Source: Candidatus Sulfotelmatobacter sp. (GTDB taxonomy: Bacteria; Acidobacteriota; Terriglobia; Terriglobales; Acidobacteriaceae). From it: a stretch of 64,000 nucleotides of DNA. Shown here one piece after another: positions 52,198-62,223 of this stretch. Each line of letters begins with the position of its first letter. Positions within the stretch are counted from its first letter, which is position 1. A program made the position numbers and the translations under genes. The stretch is taken from assembly GCA_036500765.1 (NCBI GenBank), contig DASYBM010000017.1, positions 62,001-126,000 of the forward strand. The letters run 5' to 3'. Under the pieces are notes generated by a model. It did no database searches, was not told where the DNA came from, and was given only the letters and a program-made list of their open reading frames with translations.

Positions 52198-55100
52198 CTA
52201 GTGAGATATGACGTCCTCTACTTCCTTCTCAATTTCCGAGATCGCAATTGGAGCAATTTTCGCCTGCTGTAATTGCTGATTGAGTTGCGGCAGGCGCGTT
52301 GTTTTGAATTGACTCCATTCGGCGACCGCCATCTTCATCGCAGCGCTGGATTCCTTGTAGAGGGCGATGGCCTGCGACGGGACAGTCCGATCGCCACTTT
52401 CCACGACCCGCAGCGCGGCGGCCAAGCCCGAGTTTGCTTTCTCCAGCCCCAGAGCGGGTGCGTTGCCGTCTAGAATCTTCCGAATCTCCGCCGCCGGGCT
52501 GGCGACGATGGCATTGAGATCAGTCTGCCCTGGCGAAAGTTTCGTTTGCAAATCGGACAGGCGGGTCTGCAAGGAATGAATTTCTTCCACGGCACGGCGG
52601 CTCTGTAAAGTTTCCTGGTAGATTTGCTGGCCGAGTTCGAACTGCTGCTCCAGTTCCGCGGTCGTCGCCGTCGACCGCGGGTCCATATCGATCTTGAGAG
52701 GTTGAGTCGAGGTTTTGCCATCAACCGTGAGCCGCACTTCGTAATCACCCGGCACCGCTTTCGGCCCGCGCGGAGCGCCGTAGTCGTCATCGATCGCATC
52801 CCCAAAAGTGTCGCCGGCCCAGGTCAGGTTCCACACGAAGCGGTGCATACCAGGAGTTTTCTCCAGAAGCTGAGGTTTCGGAAACCAGCGCTCGGCAATC
52901 GGCAGCGACGGATGCTTGCTCCCTTTGTCATTGTCCGATGAAAAACTACGCCTCAGGTTTCGCTTGCGATCGACGACTTCGAGTTTGATGTGTTCTGCGG
53001 GAGATTTGAGGACGTAATCAACCACAGCGCCATTCGGTGGATTGTCGGCCGTCGGCTCCTCCGGCGGCAGCGGGGTGCCGAGGAATCCATCGTTATCCAC
53101 GCGTATCGCGGTCGCCGGGCGAAACAGCCAGGCGCCAGTTGCTTCATGCGCCTGCCGCAGCGGCGCGATGTCGTCGAGAATCCAAAACGAGCGCCCGTGC
53201 GTGGCGACGATTAAGTCGTCGCCGTGAACCGTCATATCCCGCACCGAAGTTACGGGCAGGTTCAACTGCAACGACTGCCAGTGATCGCCGTCGTCAAAAG
53301 AGACATAGATGCCGAATTCCGTTCCGGCAAAAAGCAGGCCTTTCCGATTCGGATCTTCACGAATGGCCCGCACAAACGATGGAGCCCGAATGCCCTCGGT
53401 GATCGCCTGCCACGTCTCACCATAGTCGCGGGTTCGATAAATATAGGGAGTCTGATCGTCGAGCCGATGCGCATCCACGGCGGCGTAGGCCTCCCCGGCG
53501 TTGAAGTGCGAGGCTTCGATAAATGAGACTCTGGTCCAGTTGCCGATTGCGTTCGGAGTCACGTTCTTCCAACTCTTCCCGGCGTCGCGGGTGATATAGA
53601 TCAAACCGGTGTCGCTGCCTGACCAAATCAAACCACCGTCCAGACCCGAGGGCGCAATCGTAAAGACCACGCCGTAGCCACGTTGTCGGGCATTCTCAAC
53701 GGTCGGCGGACCTTCATTATTTGCTGCGGCATGCTTCGTTCCCGCCCCAAACGCCGCGCCCGTGAGATCGGGGCTGATCGCGCTCCAATGCAGGCCGCCA
53801 TCCGCCGTTTTCATCACGTACTGCGTGCCGAGGTATAGCGTAGTTTTATCGAAGGGAGAAAACAGCAGCACAGGCACCCAGGGATCGCGATACTTGCGCG
53901 CCGCGATCTCCGTGCCAAAAGTTTGCACGGGCCAAGGCGTAACGTCCTGGCTGAATGAAGTGCGAAGGTCGAAGCGCGCCACGCCTCCATAGGTCGCGCT
54001 GACAAAAAGAATGTTGGGATCTTTGGGATCGAGTGCAAAGTATCCGGCTTCGCTGCCATTCGCCGGAAACCAATCGCGTGGCGTGATCTGCCCATGATCG
54101 GTGCGGCTGAAAACTGCGGCGCTTCCGCTGTCTTGCTGCGGGCCATATACCACATACGGAAACCGATCGTCGGTGATGACGTGATAAAGCTGCGCCGTGG
54201 GCTGGTTGTACCAGGAACTCCAGGTCTTGCCGTAATCCACGCTGATGGTCGTTCCCTGGTCGGTGCCCAGAACCATGCGGGCGGAACTCTTCGGATCGAC
54301 CCAGATCTGGTGATAGTCATCTCCGCCGGGCGCACCGCGCAGCACGGAAATCGTCTTGCCGCCATCTTCCGATCGCAAGAGCGCAACGTTGGGAATGTAG
54401 ATTACATCTGCATTCTCCGGATCGATCGTAATGTTGCCGAAGTACCAGGCGCGGCTGGTGAGGCGCTTGTCGGCATTTTCGAGAGCCCAGCTATCGCCGC
54501 CATCGTCGGAGCGGTAGAGTCCGGATTTGTTCGCGTCGTCGATCAGCACATATACCCGCTTGCCATCAGACGAAACCGCGACCGCAGGACGGCCCCAGTC
54601 TCCATCTGGCAGACCGTTGCCGGTGAGACGCGACCACGTTTGTCCGCTATCCTGTGAGCGATAAATCCCGCTGCCTGGTCCATCGATCGGCGCATAGGTG
54701 CTCCACGGTGGACGCCTCGTGTGCCACGTGGCCGCAAATAAAAGGTTCGGCTGATCGTTCGCGATCGCCAGATCCGCAACGCCAATCTCCGGGCCTTGAT
54801 CCAGAACTTTCGACCAGTGCGCACCGCCGTCGGATGATTTGTAGACACCACGATCTTCATTCGCAGCGTAGGCGTGACCGAGTGCTCCTACGAACACGAT
54901 GCTGGGATTGTGTGGATCCACCACGATCCGGCTGATCTGGCGCGTGCCTCGCAATCCCACGTTCTGCCAGGTCTGGCCTGCATCGGTGGACTTATAGACC
55001 CCATCGCCGGACGCCAGGTCCGAGCGAATGTCCGATTCGCCGGTTCCGGCGTAAATTGTTTTGGGCTCGGACGGTGCGACCGCAAGCGCCCCAATCGCAG

Positions 55101-55374
55101 CAACTGGCTGGCTATCGAAAATAGGGGTCCACACCACGCCGGCGTCCGTCGTCTTCCATACGCCGCCGTCCACCGCGCCGAAGTAAAAAGTGCTCGCATC
55201 CCCCGGGACTCCTGCCACGGCCGCCACACGGCCCCCGCGAAATGGCCCGATCAGCCTCCATTTGAGACCTGAATATAATTCCGGAGCAACGGACTGTCCC
55301 GCCGCTGAAATCAAGGCAACGAGAAATGTCGCGACCAGGGAGAAAGACAAGTTCCGCAAGTTATTTGTCGTCAT
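52198..55374 (-). CDS. Exported VPS10/BNR (sialidase-like) repeat protein
   Basis: A 1058-residue protein with a signal peptide (LSFSLVATFLVALISAAGQS). Many Asp-box/BNR-type motifs are present (SxDxGxTW: KTTDAGVVWTPIF, KSTDAGQTWQNVG, KSSDGGAHWSKV, RSQDSGQTWSRL, RTRDYGETWQAI), as in VPS10/sortilin and sialidase propellers. The C-terminal 250 residues form a separate beta domain and a coiled coil (ELEQQFELGQQIYQETLQSR). Such large exported proteins are abundant in Acidobacteriota; the substrate or ligand is unknown, and no sialidase catalytic residues could be assigned. Confidence 0.88.
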   Translation of the reverse strand: MTTNNLRNLSFSLVATFLVALISAAGQSVAPELYSGLKWRLIGPFRGGRVAAVAGVPGDASTFYFGAVDGGVWKTTDAGVVWTPIFDSQPVAAIGALAVAPSEPKTIYAGTGESDIRSDLASGDGVYKSTDAGQTWQNVGLRGTRQISRIVVDPHNPSIVFVGALGHAYAANEDRGVYKSSDGGAHWSKVLDQGPEIGVADLAIANDQPNLLFAATWHTRRPPWSTYAPIDGPGSGIYRSQDSGQTWSRLTGNGLPDGDWGRPAVAVSSDGKRVYVLIDDANKSGLYRSDDGGDSWALENADKRLTSRAWYFGNITIDPENADVIYIPNVALLRSEDGGKTISVLRGAPGGDDYHQIWVDPKSSARMVLGTDQGTTISVDYGKTWSSWYNQPTAQLYHVITDDRFPYVVYGPQQDSGSAAVFSRTDHGQITPRDWFPANGSEAGYFALDPKDPNILFVSATYGGVARFDLRTSFSQDVTPWPVQTFGTEIAARKYRDPWVPVLLFSPFDKTTLYLGTQYVMKTADGGLHWSAISPDLTGAAFGAGTKHAAANNEGPPTVENARQRGYGVVFTIAPSGLDGGLIWSGSDTGLIYITRDAGKSWKNVTPNAIGNWTRVSFIEASHFNAGEAYAAVDAHRLDDQTPYIYRTRDYGETWQAITEGIRAPSFVRAIREDPNRKGLLFAGTEFGIYVSFDDGDHWQSLQLNLPVTSVRDMTVHGDDLIVATHGRSFWILDDIAPLRQAHEATGAWLFRPATAIRVDNDGFLGTPLPPEEPTADNPPNGAVVDYVLKSPAEHIKLEVVDRKRNLRRSFSSDNDKGSKHPSLPIAERWFPKPQLLEKTPGMHRFVWNLTWAGDTFGDAIDDDYGAPRGPKAVPGDYEVRLTVDGKTSTQPLKIDMDPRSTATTAELEQQFELGQQIYQETLQSRRAVEEIHSLQTRLSDLQTKLSPGQTDLNAIVASPAAEIRKILDGNAPALGLEKANSGLAAALRVVESGDRTVPSQAIALYKESSAAMKMAVAEWSQFKTTRLPQLNQQLQQAKIAPIAISEIEKEVEDVISH

Positions 55375-55443
55375 GTTGTAGTTAGCCAGTGTAGCGAAAG
55401 AAGCGAAGGTGCGGCAGGAATTTCGGCTTGGAGTTACTCCGGG

Positions 55444-57681
55444 TCAACCAACCTCGACCAGGCCGTAAGTGTGCTGCCAGAGCGCGCGCATGTGCACCAG
55501 AGCCCGGCTGATTTCTGCGGCGGAGATTTCGTCGTCCGGGCCGGCGATTACGGCGGCCGCTTCGCGCTTGGCAGCCTCCAGTAACTGCGCATCGCGAATG
55601 AGGTTGGCAATGCGGAAGCTGGGCATGCCGGCCTGGCGCGTTCCGAAGAATTCGCCGGGACCGCGCAGTTCGAGATCGAGTTCGGCGATCTGAAAGCCGT
55701 CATTGGTATCGACCATAGCCTTCAGGCGCTTCTGTGCTTCCTCGGTAACTTTGCCGCCCGTCATCAGGATGCAATACGATTTGGCGGCGCCGCGTCCAAT
55801 GCGGCCGCGCAACTGGTGAAGCTGGGCCAGGCCGAAGCGCTCGGCATGTTCGATCACCATAACGGTCGCATTGGGCACATCCACGCCGACTTCGATCACC
55901 GTGGTTGCGACCAGAATCTGCAACTCGCCCCGCTGAAACATGCGCATGACCTGATCTTTCAGCTCAGAGTCGAGGCGGCCGTGAAGCAGGCCAACTTTCA
56001 AATCTTTGAAGATGACGCCGCTGAGATCGCGATACATCTTGACGGCAGCCTTGAGTTCGCTCTCTTCTTTCCCCGCAGTCAGATTTTCGGCGATCACCGG
56101 ATAGACTACGTAGGCCTGGTTTCCAGCCGCGACCTGTTTGCGTACGAACTCCCAAACTTTCGTCGACTCCTCGTCTGAACCGCAACGTGTGACGATGGGC
56201 GTGCGCCCCGGAGGAAGTTCGTCGAGCACGCTCAGGTCGAGATCGCCGTAGAGCGTGAGGGCGAGCGTGCGCGGGATGGGCGTTGCGGTCATGACCAGGA
56301 CATCAGGCTCAGCGGGCCGAGCTTGTGGGGAGGCTGCCGAGCTTCGCTCGGCCGGACGGCCGAGGGCGGCCGTTCCCGCATGAGGATCTTCAGTACCGTC
56401 GCCCGACTTCTTCATCAGCTTCAGCCGCTGCATGACGCCAAAGCGATGCTGCTCGTCCACGATCACCAGTCCCAACCTGGCGAACTCCACTTTTTCTTCC
56501 AGCAGCGCATGCGTGCCAATTACGAGTTGGGCGTTGCCTTGCGCGATGTGCCGACGGACTTCACGTTTGCGGTCGGCCTCAAGAGACCCGGTCAGCAGCA
56601 CGATCCGATAGCCGGCATTTTCCAGAATCCGCCGCGCGGAAAAATAATGCTGCTGCGCAAGAATCTCCGTTGGCGCCATCAGCGCCGCCTGACAACCGTT
56701 TTCAATCGCAATGATCGCCGCTTCAAAACCGACGATCGTCTTCCCGGACCCCACGTCGCCTTGCAGCAAACGCCGCATGGGATACGGCTTTTGCATATCG
56801 CCGGCAATTTCCTTCAGCACGCGCTTCTGCGCGGTTGTGGGATGAAAGGGCAATATTTTCTTGATCGCCGCCCTCACTTTGTCATCCAGGCAAAAGGCGA
56901 ATCCGGTCTGGGCCTTCTGCTGCCGCCGCTTCAATTCCAGACCGAGTTCGACGAAGAACAGCTCGTCGAAGATCATCCGAATGTGCGCCGGCGTCCGCGA
57001 AGATTGCAAGGCCTCGAAACTTTCGCCGGGCTCGGGCCAGTGCACGTTCCACAAGGCCTCGCGCGGTGAGATCAATCCCAAGCGAGCGCGCACGGCTGCC
57101 GGAATGGGATCGGCCAGCTCCGGCGTAAGATTGTCGAGCGCGGTGCGGATTGCGCGCCGGAACCAGCGCGGGGTAAGGCGTCCGGTCGCCTCGTAAATGG
57201 GAACGATGCGACCGATCTCCAAAGACTCTGCGGCTTTTTTCTCTGCCCCGTTCTCGCCGGAGTCGGCGGGATCGCCCAGAATCTCAAACTGCGGCTGAAC
57301 GATTTGCAGCTCCCGGCTGCGTTGATCTTCTTCGACCTTGCCGTAGAGCGCGATCATCTGTCCGGGCTTGAACTTGTCCTGGAGGTAAGTCGCGTTGAAC
57401 CACAGGCAGCGCAATTTCGCGCGCCCCTGGCCGACGGTGAGCTGGAAGATCGGCGCACTGCGAGTGCGGAAAAGCCCTGAGTTGCGCACTTCCCCAATGA
57501 CGGTCGCCATCTCGCCTGCTCGTAATTCCGCAATCCCCCGTGGGTTCAACCGGTCTTCATAACGGAACGGCAGATAGTGCAGCAGATCTCCAACCGTGTA
57601 AATCCCTTTACCGGCGAGGACCTCCCCAATACGCGGACCCACGCCCTTCACATATTGAACGGGAGTAGAGAGTTCGAGCAT
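55444..57681 (-). CDS. recG: ATP-dependent DNA helicase RecG, with in-frame insertion
   Basis: A 745-residue branch-migration helicase that rescues stalled forks. The N-terminal wedge/OB domain (about 10-200) is followed by helicase motif I LLQGDVGSGKT, motif II VDEQHRFGV and motif III MTATPIPRTLAL, then LLHGRLDSELKD and QLRGRIGRG. Between motif II and motif III lies an extra loop of about 33 residues (around 428-461) that includes AALGRPAERSSAASP. It is encoded by a palindromic double hairpin (56331-56380). All helicase motifs are intact. Confidence 0.96.
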   Translation of the reverse strand: MLELSTPVQYVKGVGPRIGEVLAGKGIYTVGDLLHYLPFRYEDRLNPRGIAELRAGEMATVIGEVRNSGLFRTRSAPIFQLTVGQGRAKLRCLWFNATYLQDKFKPGQMIALYGKVEEDQRSRELQIVQPQFEILGDPADSGENGAEKKAAESLEIGRIVPIYEATGRLTPRWFRRAIRTALDNLTPELADPIPAAVRARLGLISPREALWNVHWPEPGESFEALQSSRTPAHIRMIFDELFFVELGLELKRRQQKAQTGFAFCLDDKVRAAIKKILPFHPTTAQKRVLKEIAGDMQKPYPMRRLLQGDVGSGKTIVGFEAAIIAIENGCQAALMAPTEILAQQHYFSARRILENAGYRIVLLTGSLEADRKREVRRHIAQGNAQLVIGTHALLEEKVEFARLGLVIVDEQHRFGVMQRLKLMKKSGDGTEDPHAGTAALGRPAERSSAASPQARPAEPDVLVMTATPIPRTLALTLYGDLDLSVLDELPPGRTPIVTRCGSDEESTKVWEFVRKQVAAGNQAYVVYPVIAENLTAGKEESELKAAVKMYRDLSGVIFKDLKVGLLHGRLDSELKDQVMRMFQRGELQILVATTVIEVGVDVPNATVMVIEHAERFGLAQLHQLRGRIGRGAAKSYCILMTGGKVTEEAQKRLKAMVDTNDGFQIAELDLELRGPGEFFGTRQAGMPSFRIANLIRDAQLLEAAKREAAAVIAGPDDEISAAEISRALVHMRALWQHTYGLVEVG
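56331..56380. repeat. Palindromic double-hairpin element inside recG
   Basis: GCCGAGC (56336-56342) pairs with GCTCGGC (56346-56352), loop TTC. ACGGCCG (56356-56362) pairs with CGGCCGT (56367-56373), loop AGGG, followed by TCCCGCA. The order and tail match the GGACAGCC family with several changes. It is read in frame. Confidence 0.8.
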
Positions 57682-57824
57682 ACTTTGGCCAAGCCTGTTA
57701 CTCCAGAGCGCAGCGTTAGCACCGCCGTTGGCGATGGCAATGCAGGCGTTCGGGGATCTTCTTTACCTAAAGAGAATGGTAGCAGGCGATTAAACCAGCT
57801 TCGGAAACTCACAGGAGATTGCCG

Positions 57825-58028
57825 GTGTCCAAACCATCAGTGCTCGTCAATTTCCTCCAGGCTCTTCTGGCGATCCTATTGGGCAATGTGGTGTACTTCG
57901 CTCTGGTTCCTTCCTTGCCGCCGGCGGCGCGGCACCGCCCTATGCGGATTGATCTGGGAATGGTTCTGGATTTTTGGTTCTGTTTGGCCGTCTACGGCTT
58001 GATCCGCACCGCAAGAAAATGGCGATAG
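57825..58028 (+). CDS. Small membrane protein of unknown function
   Basis: A 67-residue protein from GTG 57825, with AGGAG seven bases upstream. Two hydrophobic segments (VNFLQALLAILLGNVVYFAL and MVLDFWFCLAVYGLI) surround PPAARHRPMRID. I do not recognise a family. It lies upstream of the diguanylate cyclase on the same strand (88 bases apart). Confidence 0.6.
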   Translation: MSKPSVLVNFLQALLAILLGNVVYFALVPSLPPAARHRPMRIDLGMVLDFWFCLAVYGLIRTARKWR

Positions 58029-58116
58029 GTCTTTAAGGCTCTGAAAGCACACACCCAGGCCAGTTACTTTCGGAACGTCGGTAACCCCTATCCTCAGACG
58101 TACAATTCGTTCAAAG

Positions 58117-59604
58117 ATGCCGAAACTTGCGGTGTTATACGAAGCAGGCCAGGCGGTGCTTTCCACCTTTGATTTGGACGAGGTGTTGCAGCGCATTCTG
58201 GCCATTGCTCGCGACTACTTTCATCTGCAAAACGTGGCCATCCTGTTGCTCGACCAGGAGGCCGGGCAGCTCTGCGTGCGCTCGCAAATCGGCTGGGATC
58301 CCGGCAAAGATAAGATCCGCCTCGGACGTCACGAGGGCATCACGGGAGCCTCGGTCCTCAAAAAGCATCCGCTGTACGTTCCCGACGTGAGCCAAGATTC
58401 GCGTTATGTCTGCGCCGCACAGTCTACCCGCTCCGAACTGGCGATTCCACTCATGGTATGCGACGAGGTGGTCGGCGTGCTCGACTGCCAGAGCGACAGA
58501 ATCGATCGCTTCGATCCGGAAACCATAGAGTTGCTGACTTTGTTTTCCACGCAGGCCTCCATCGCTCTACAGAATGCGCATCTTTACTCCGTGGAACGCC
58601 GGCGCGCCCGGCAACTAGAAGCCATTAATACCATTGCCCAGCAGAGCACTGCCATCATGGATTTGGAAGAGTTGCTGGCGCGCGTGTGCGCCGTAATCCA
58701 GAAGGCCTTTCAAGTTTCGCACGTGTCGCTTCTGTTGCGGGAGGAAGGCGACCTGGTGATGCGGGCGCACCAGGGGGCGCTCACCCCGTGCCTTCCGCTG
58801 GGAGGGCGCTTTGCTGCAAATCAGGAACCCTGGTCGCGCATGATCGCCACCAACGGCACCGTTATTGAGAAAGACTTGAGCTCGACGCCTGAACCCGAGC
58901 GGATATTCCGGGAATCGGCTTCGCGCATGAGCATTCCTCTGATTTCGTTTGGCCAGACACTGGGCGTGCTCACGCTGCACAGCGCGCAGCGCAATGCCTT
59001 CCGCGAAAGTGAATTGCAGTCGCTCGAATCGGTGGCCGACATTTGCGCCAATTCGATCCAGAATGCGCATTACGTCGACCGCGTCAAACAACTGGCGTAT
59101 CTCGATGGTTTGACTGGCATCTTTAACCGCCGATTCTTCGAGCTTCGCATTGTGGAAGAAATCGAACGTGCCCGCCGCTACGACACCGGCATGGCCGTGA
59201 TTATGGCCGACATCGACCAGTTCAAGAGGATGAATGATGAATTCGGACACCTGTTGGGCGACGAGGTGCTGCGCCAGGTCTCTTCGCTCTTTCACCAGCA
59301 ATTGCGCAAGATTGATGTCGTGTGCCGCTACGGAGGAGAGGAATTCGCCATCCTGCTCACACAAACCAACACTCAGCAGGCTATTACCATCGCCGAGAAA
59401 TTGCGGCGTTTGGTGGAGGGCTATCAGTTTCCGGGAGTGCCACGGACGGTAACCATCAGCGCCGGGGTCGCAGCCTTTCCCCACCACGGCACCGGCCGGG
59501 ATGAATTGATTCGGTCCGCCGATAATGGACTCTATGCTGCGAAGCAGGCGGGACGAAATCGTGTATGCCTGGCGGGCGCGGCACGTGCCGCCGGCAGTGG
59601 TTAA
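58117..59604 (+). CDS. GAF-GAF-GGDEF diguanylate cyclase
   Basis: A 495-residue signalling enzyme. Two GAF domains (about 10-155 and 170-320) precede the GGDEF domain. The active site is GGEEF at 406-410, and R397-x-x-D400, five residues before it, is an intact product-inhibition I-site. It should make c-di-GMP from GTP and be feedback-inhibited. No membrane segment, so it is cytoplasmic. The PilZ protein at 35117 is a possible receiver of the signal. Confidence 0.93.
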   Translation: MPKLAVLYEAGQAVLSTFDLDEVLQRILAIARDYFHLQNVAILLLDQEAGQLCVRSQIGWDPGKDKIRLGRHEGITGASVLKKHPLYVPDVSQDSRYVCAAQSTRSELAIPLMVCDEVVGVLDCQSDRIDRFDPETIELLTLFSTQASIALQNAHLYSVERRRARQLEAINTIAQQSTAIMDLEELLARVCAVIQKAFQVSHVSLLLREEGDLVMRAHQGALTPCLPLGGRFAANQEPWSRMIATNGTVIEKDLSSTPEPERIFRESASRMSIPLISFGQTLGVLTLHSAQRNAFRESELQSLESVADICANSIQNAHYVDRVKQLAYLDGLTGIFNRRFFELRIVEEIERARRYDTGMAVIMADIDQFKRMNDEFGHLLGDEVLRQVSSLFHQQLRKIDVVCRYGGEEFAILLTQTNTQQAITIAEKLRRLVEGYQFPGVPRTVTISAGVAAFPHHGTGRDELIRSADNGLYAAKQAGRNRVCLAGAARAAGSG

Positions 59605-59618
59605 GAGCGCCGAATCCG

Positions 59619-60770
59619 CTAAATATCGAACGAGTGTGCGTGAGATTGGTGGAGCAACTGATCTAATTCCATCTTCAGTTGTTTCTGGCTCTTCTCGAAT
59701 TCCTTCATGAACTGCTGTCGCTGCGGCTGTTGCTTCCGAAATTCCTCCGCCCGCTCACGAAGCTTCTTCTGAGCGTCGCAGAGTTCCTTGCGTGCCTCGA
59801 CCGCGGACTTTTTGGCCTGCTCTTGCACCAGTTCCATCATGGGTCCAAGATCGGCGACCTGATTCTGCGCGTCTCTGAGTTCCCGATTCGCATCCGCGTC
59901 AATCTGCGGCCCCGGAAGGCTCTCGAGTTCCTCCAGCAATTCGCCCGATTCCCTGCTTTCAGGCAGCGTCAGATTCAGAATCTGTTCCCTCTTTTCCCGG
60001 ATCACTCCCACGGTGACCGGTTTCCCATTACGTGACCTTACGGCGTGCATGAAGTCACTGGTGTCGTGGACCGGCTCGTCATTCACCTTTACGATCACAT
60101 CGCCTGCGCGAATTCCGGCCCTCTCGGCGCGGCTGCCTTTTTCCACCGATCGAACCAGCACGCCGTTGCCGTTCTTCACGCCGAAAAACTCTCCCAACTG
60201 CGGCGTAATGTTCTCCACGCTCAGACCGCTGCGCGCCGAGGTCGTAACTACGTTCACCATAATGGAGGGCACTTCGATATCCGGAATGTGGATCTCGGGA
60301 ATTTTCACATGGACGTCCGGATTGGGCCAGCCGCGGGCAAACTCGCCGTGTTTGTCGGCCAGTTGCACCTTTACGCTCATAGCCTGGCCATCGCGGCTCA
60401 ACCCGAAGCTCACCACGCGCCCGGGCGGCATTTCGTGGATCATCCGGCGCAACTGCGCTCCACTTTCAATGGTCGCGCCGTTCATAGTGAGAATGACGTC
60501 GTGCTCTTTGATGCCAGCTTTACCGGCGGGAGCGTCCTGGTCCACCATGGTAACTTCCACGCCCTTTTCCTCTTTCAGCTTGAGTGCGCTCAAACGTTCG
60601 GTGGTCACATCGGCGATGTCAACCCCGAGATACGAGCTCGTGCCGCTGTCTTCGCTCGAGAAAACGCTCCAGTTTTTCTCCGGCGAATCCGCTGACCAGT
60701 TCTGCGCCGCCTGCGAAAAAGTGAGGAGCGACGGCAATAACACGATGCTGGTAAGAACGTATTTGCGCAT
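59619..60770 (-). CDS. Exported tandem-PDZ protein with C-terminal coiled coil
   Basis: A 383-residue protein with a signal peptide (YVLTSIVLLPSLLTFSQAAQ). PDZ1 (about 45-135) has SYLGVDIADVT and VDQDAPAGKAGIKEHDVILT; PDZ2 (about 175-270) has GSRAERAGIRAGDVIVKVND. The last 90 residues are a charged coiled coil (AEEFRKQQPQRQQFMKEFEK). No protease domain. It is the last gene of the sigma-factor operon; PDZ domains there usually bind C-termini of misfolded envelope proteins, which is inference in this case. Confidence 0.85.
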   Translation of the reverse strand: MRKYVLTSIVLLPSLLTFSQAAQNWSADSPEKNWSVFSSEDSGTSSYLGVDIADVTTERLSALKLKEEKGVEVTMVDQDAPAGKAGIKEHDVILTMNGATIESGAQLRRMIHEMPPGRVVSFGLSRDGQAMSVKVQLADKHGEFARGWPNPDVHVKIPEIHIPDIEVPSIMVNVVTTSARSGLSVENITPQLGEFFGVKNGNGVLVRSVEKGSRAERAGIRAGDVIVKVNDEPVHDTSDFMHAVRSRNGKPVTVGVIREKREQILNLTLPESRESGELLEELESLPGPQIDADANRELRDAQNQVADLGPMMELVQEQAKKSAVEARKELCDAQKKLRERAEEFRKQQPQRQQFMKEFEKSQKQLKMELDQLLHQSHAHSFDI

Positions 60771-60865
60771 GGGTCACCTGTTTTCGTGAAGAGTCATTTA
60801 ATTGACGATTCTTGATTGTCGATTGAAAAACCCGTGGGCTGTTAGTCAACAATCAAAAATAGTCG

Positions 60866-62077
60866 TTACTTGGCGCGCCTGATGCAGATGTCGCCAGACG
60901 ACGTGCGCACCTTCAGCGTAGGGCCGCCGCCGTTCAGCTTGCCGTCGGCGGTCAGCGTCTTCGGGCCCCACTTGTCGCCTTCGCTGCTGATATGAATATC
61001 GGAAAAATCAGAAGTGATGCGATGCCCGTTGCCCATATCGACGCTGGCTCGCACGTTGATGGCGACGTCGGACGCAATATACACCGTGATATCGCCGGCG
61101 CCGGTTTCCAGATCGGAATCGTGACGTTCGGAGCCAGTATTCACCAGCTTCACCGTAATGCCGCCGGCGCCCGTTTCCGCGCTCGCCGAAGGCACGCCGA
61201 TCAATTCAATGCCGCCGCCGCCGGTTTCGGCGTGAACGTGTCCCTTAGCCGACGCCAGGTGAATGCTGCCGCCCCCAGTGTCGATCTCGGCCGGGCCGCC
61301 GACGTCACTCAAATCCACGCTGCCGCCGCCCGTTGAAACCTTCACCTTGCCGCTGCATTGGCGAACTTCCACGGAGCCGCCGCCAGTCTCAATAGTCGCT
61401 CCTTGCGCGCCCGACTGGATCTCAACGGTGCCGCCGCCGGTTTCAGCTACAACTTTGCCGTTGGCATGACGGACTTGGATCGACCCCCCGCCGGTATGCA
61501 ATGAGAGATCGCCGCTGACCGTTCCGACATCGATCGTTCCGCCGCCGGTTTCCGCGTTCACCCCGCCGCCAATGTCATCGAGTTTCATGCCGCCGCCGCC
61601 GCTCTCCGCTTCCACGCGGCCCGCCACTCCCGTCGTTTCCACGTTGCCGCCTTCGGTCTCGAGCTTGACCAGCGCAATTTCGCGCGGCACGTTGATGTTA
61701 AATTCACCGGAGAAATGATGGGGACGTCTCCCACCCTGCCACTCGCCGACGATCCACGCCGTGTCGCCCCTCACATAAGCTGTGATCTTGTACTGCTCGA
61801 ATTCGCGACGGGCATCCTGCTCCGAAGAATTGCCGAAATGCGTATGAACGACGTAACTGATGCCCTGCTGCTGCCATCCGTGCACCACTACCGCACCCAT
61901 GTCGACCTTCACTCGCAAATTCCTGGCCCCCGCCAGCGAGCCAGTGATCTCCTGACCCCAGGACCCGCCATCGTGGGTTACATGTGTTTCCTGCGCCGCG
62001 CTCAGCGAAAGAAAGCCGAGCGGCGCAAGCAGGGCCAGCACACCGGCCAGCCCGACGATTTGTAGCGCGCGTTTCAA
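60866..62077 (-). CDS. DUF4097 beta-helix protein, exported
   Basis: A 403-residue protein with a signal peptide (ALLAPLGFLSLSAAQE). The central part is a regular right-handed beta-helix-type repeat: eight SGGG/TGGG turns spaced exactly 18 residues apart (for example ETGGGTIDVGTVSGDLSLH, then TGGGSIQVRHANGKVVAE, TGGGTVEIQSGAQGATIE), then a TGAGG turn. Ends with a DUF4097-type strand GDICIRR. Third gene of the sigma-factor operon; families like this are typical partners of ECF sigma/anti-sigma pairs. Function unknown. Confidence 0.86.
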   Translation of the reverse strand: MKRALQIVGLAGVLALLAPLGFLSLSAAQETHVTHDGGSWGQEITGSLAGARNLRVKVDMGAVVVHGWQQQGISYVVHTHFGNSSEQDARREFEQYKITAYVRGDTAWIVGEWQGGRRPHHFSGEFNINVPREIALVKLETEGGNVETTGVAGRVEAESGGGGMKLDDIGGGVNAETGGGTIDVGTVSGDLSLHTGGGSIQVRHANGKVVAETGGGTVEIQSGAQGATIETGGGSVEVRQCSGKVKVSTGGGSVDLSDVGGPAEIDTGGGSIHLASAKGHVHAETGGGGIELIGVPSASAETGAGGITVKLVNTGSERHDSDLETGAGDITVYIASDVAINVRASVDMGNGHRITSDFSDIHISSEGDKWGPKTLTADGKLNGGGPTLKVRTSSGDICIRRAK

Positions 62078-62117
62078 AATTATTCCCTCAATTCTCGCTT
62101 ACGTCGGCGAATGTTCT

Positions 62118-62165
62118 GTAGCGCCGCCGTCCCGGCGGCTGTCCGGACGGGCGTCCTCGCCCGCC
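62118..62165. repeat. Double-hairpin element, inverted copy
   Basis: GCCGCCG (62123-62129) pairs with CGGCGGC (62133-62139); CGGGCG (62148-62153) pairs with CGCCCG (62158-62163). It begins GTAGCGC, the reverse complement of the end of the copies at 8553-8600 and 62224-62270. Confidence 0.8.
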
Positions 62166-62223
62166 GCGTCGAATCTGTTCCAAAGCCTTTAAGATCTCAC
62201 CCTTCCTTCTCGCTGTCCTGCAG

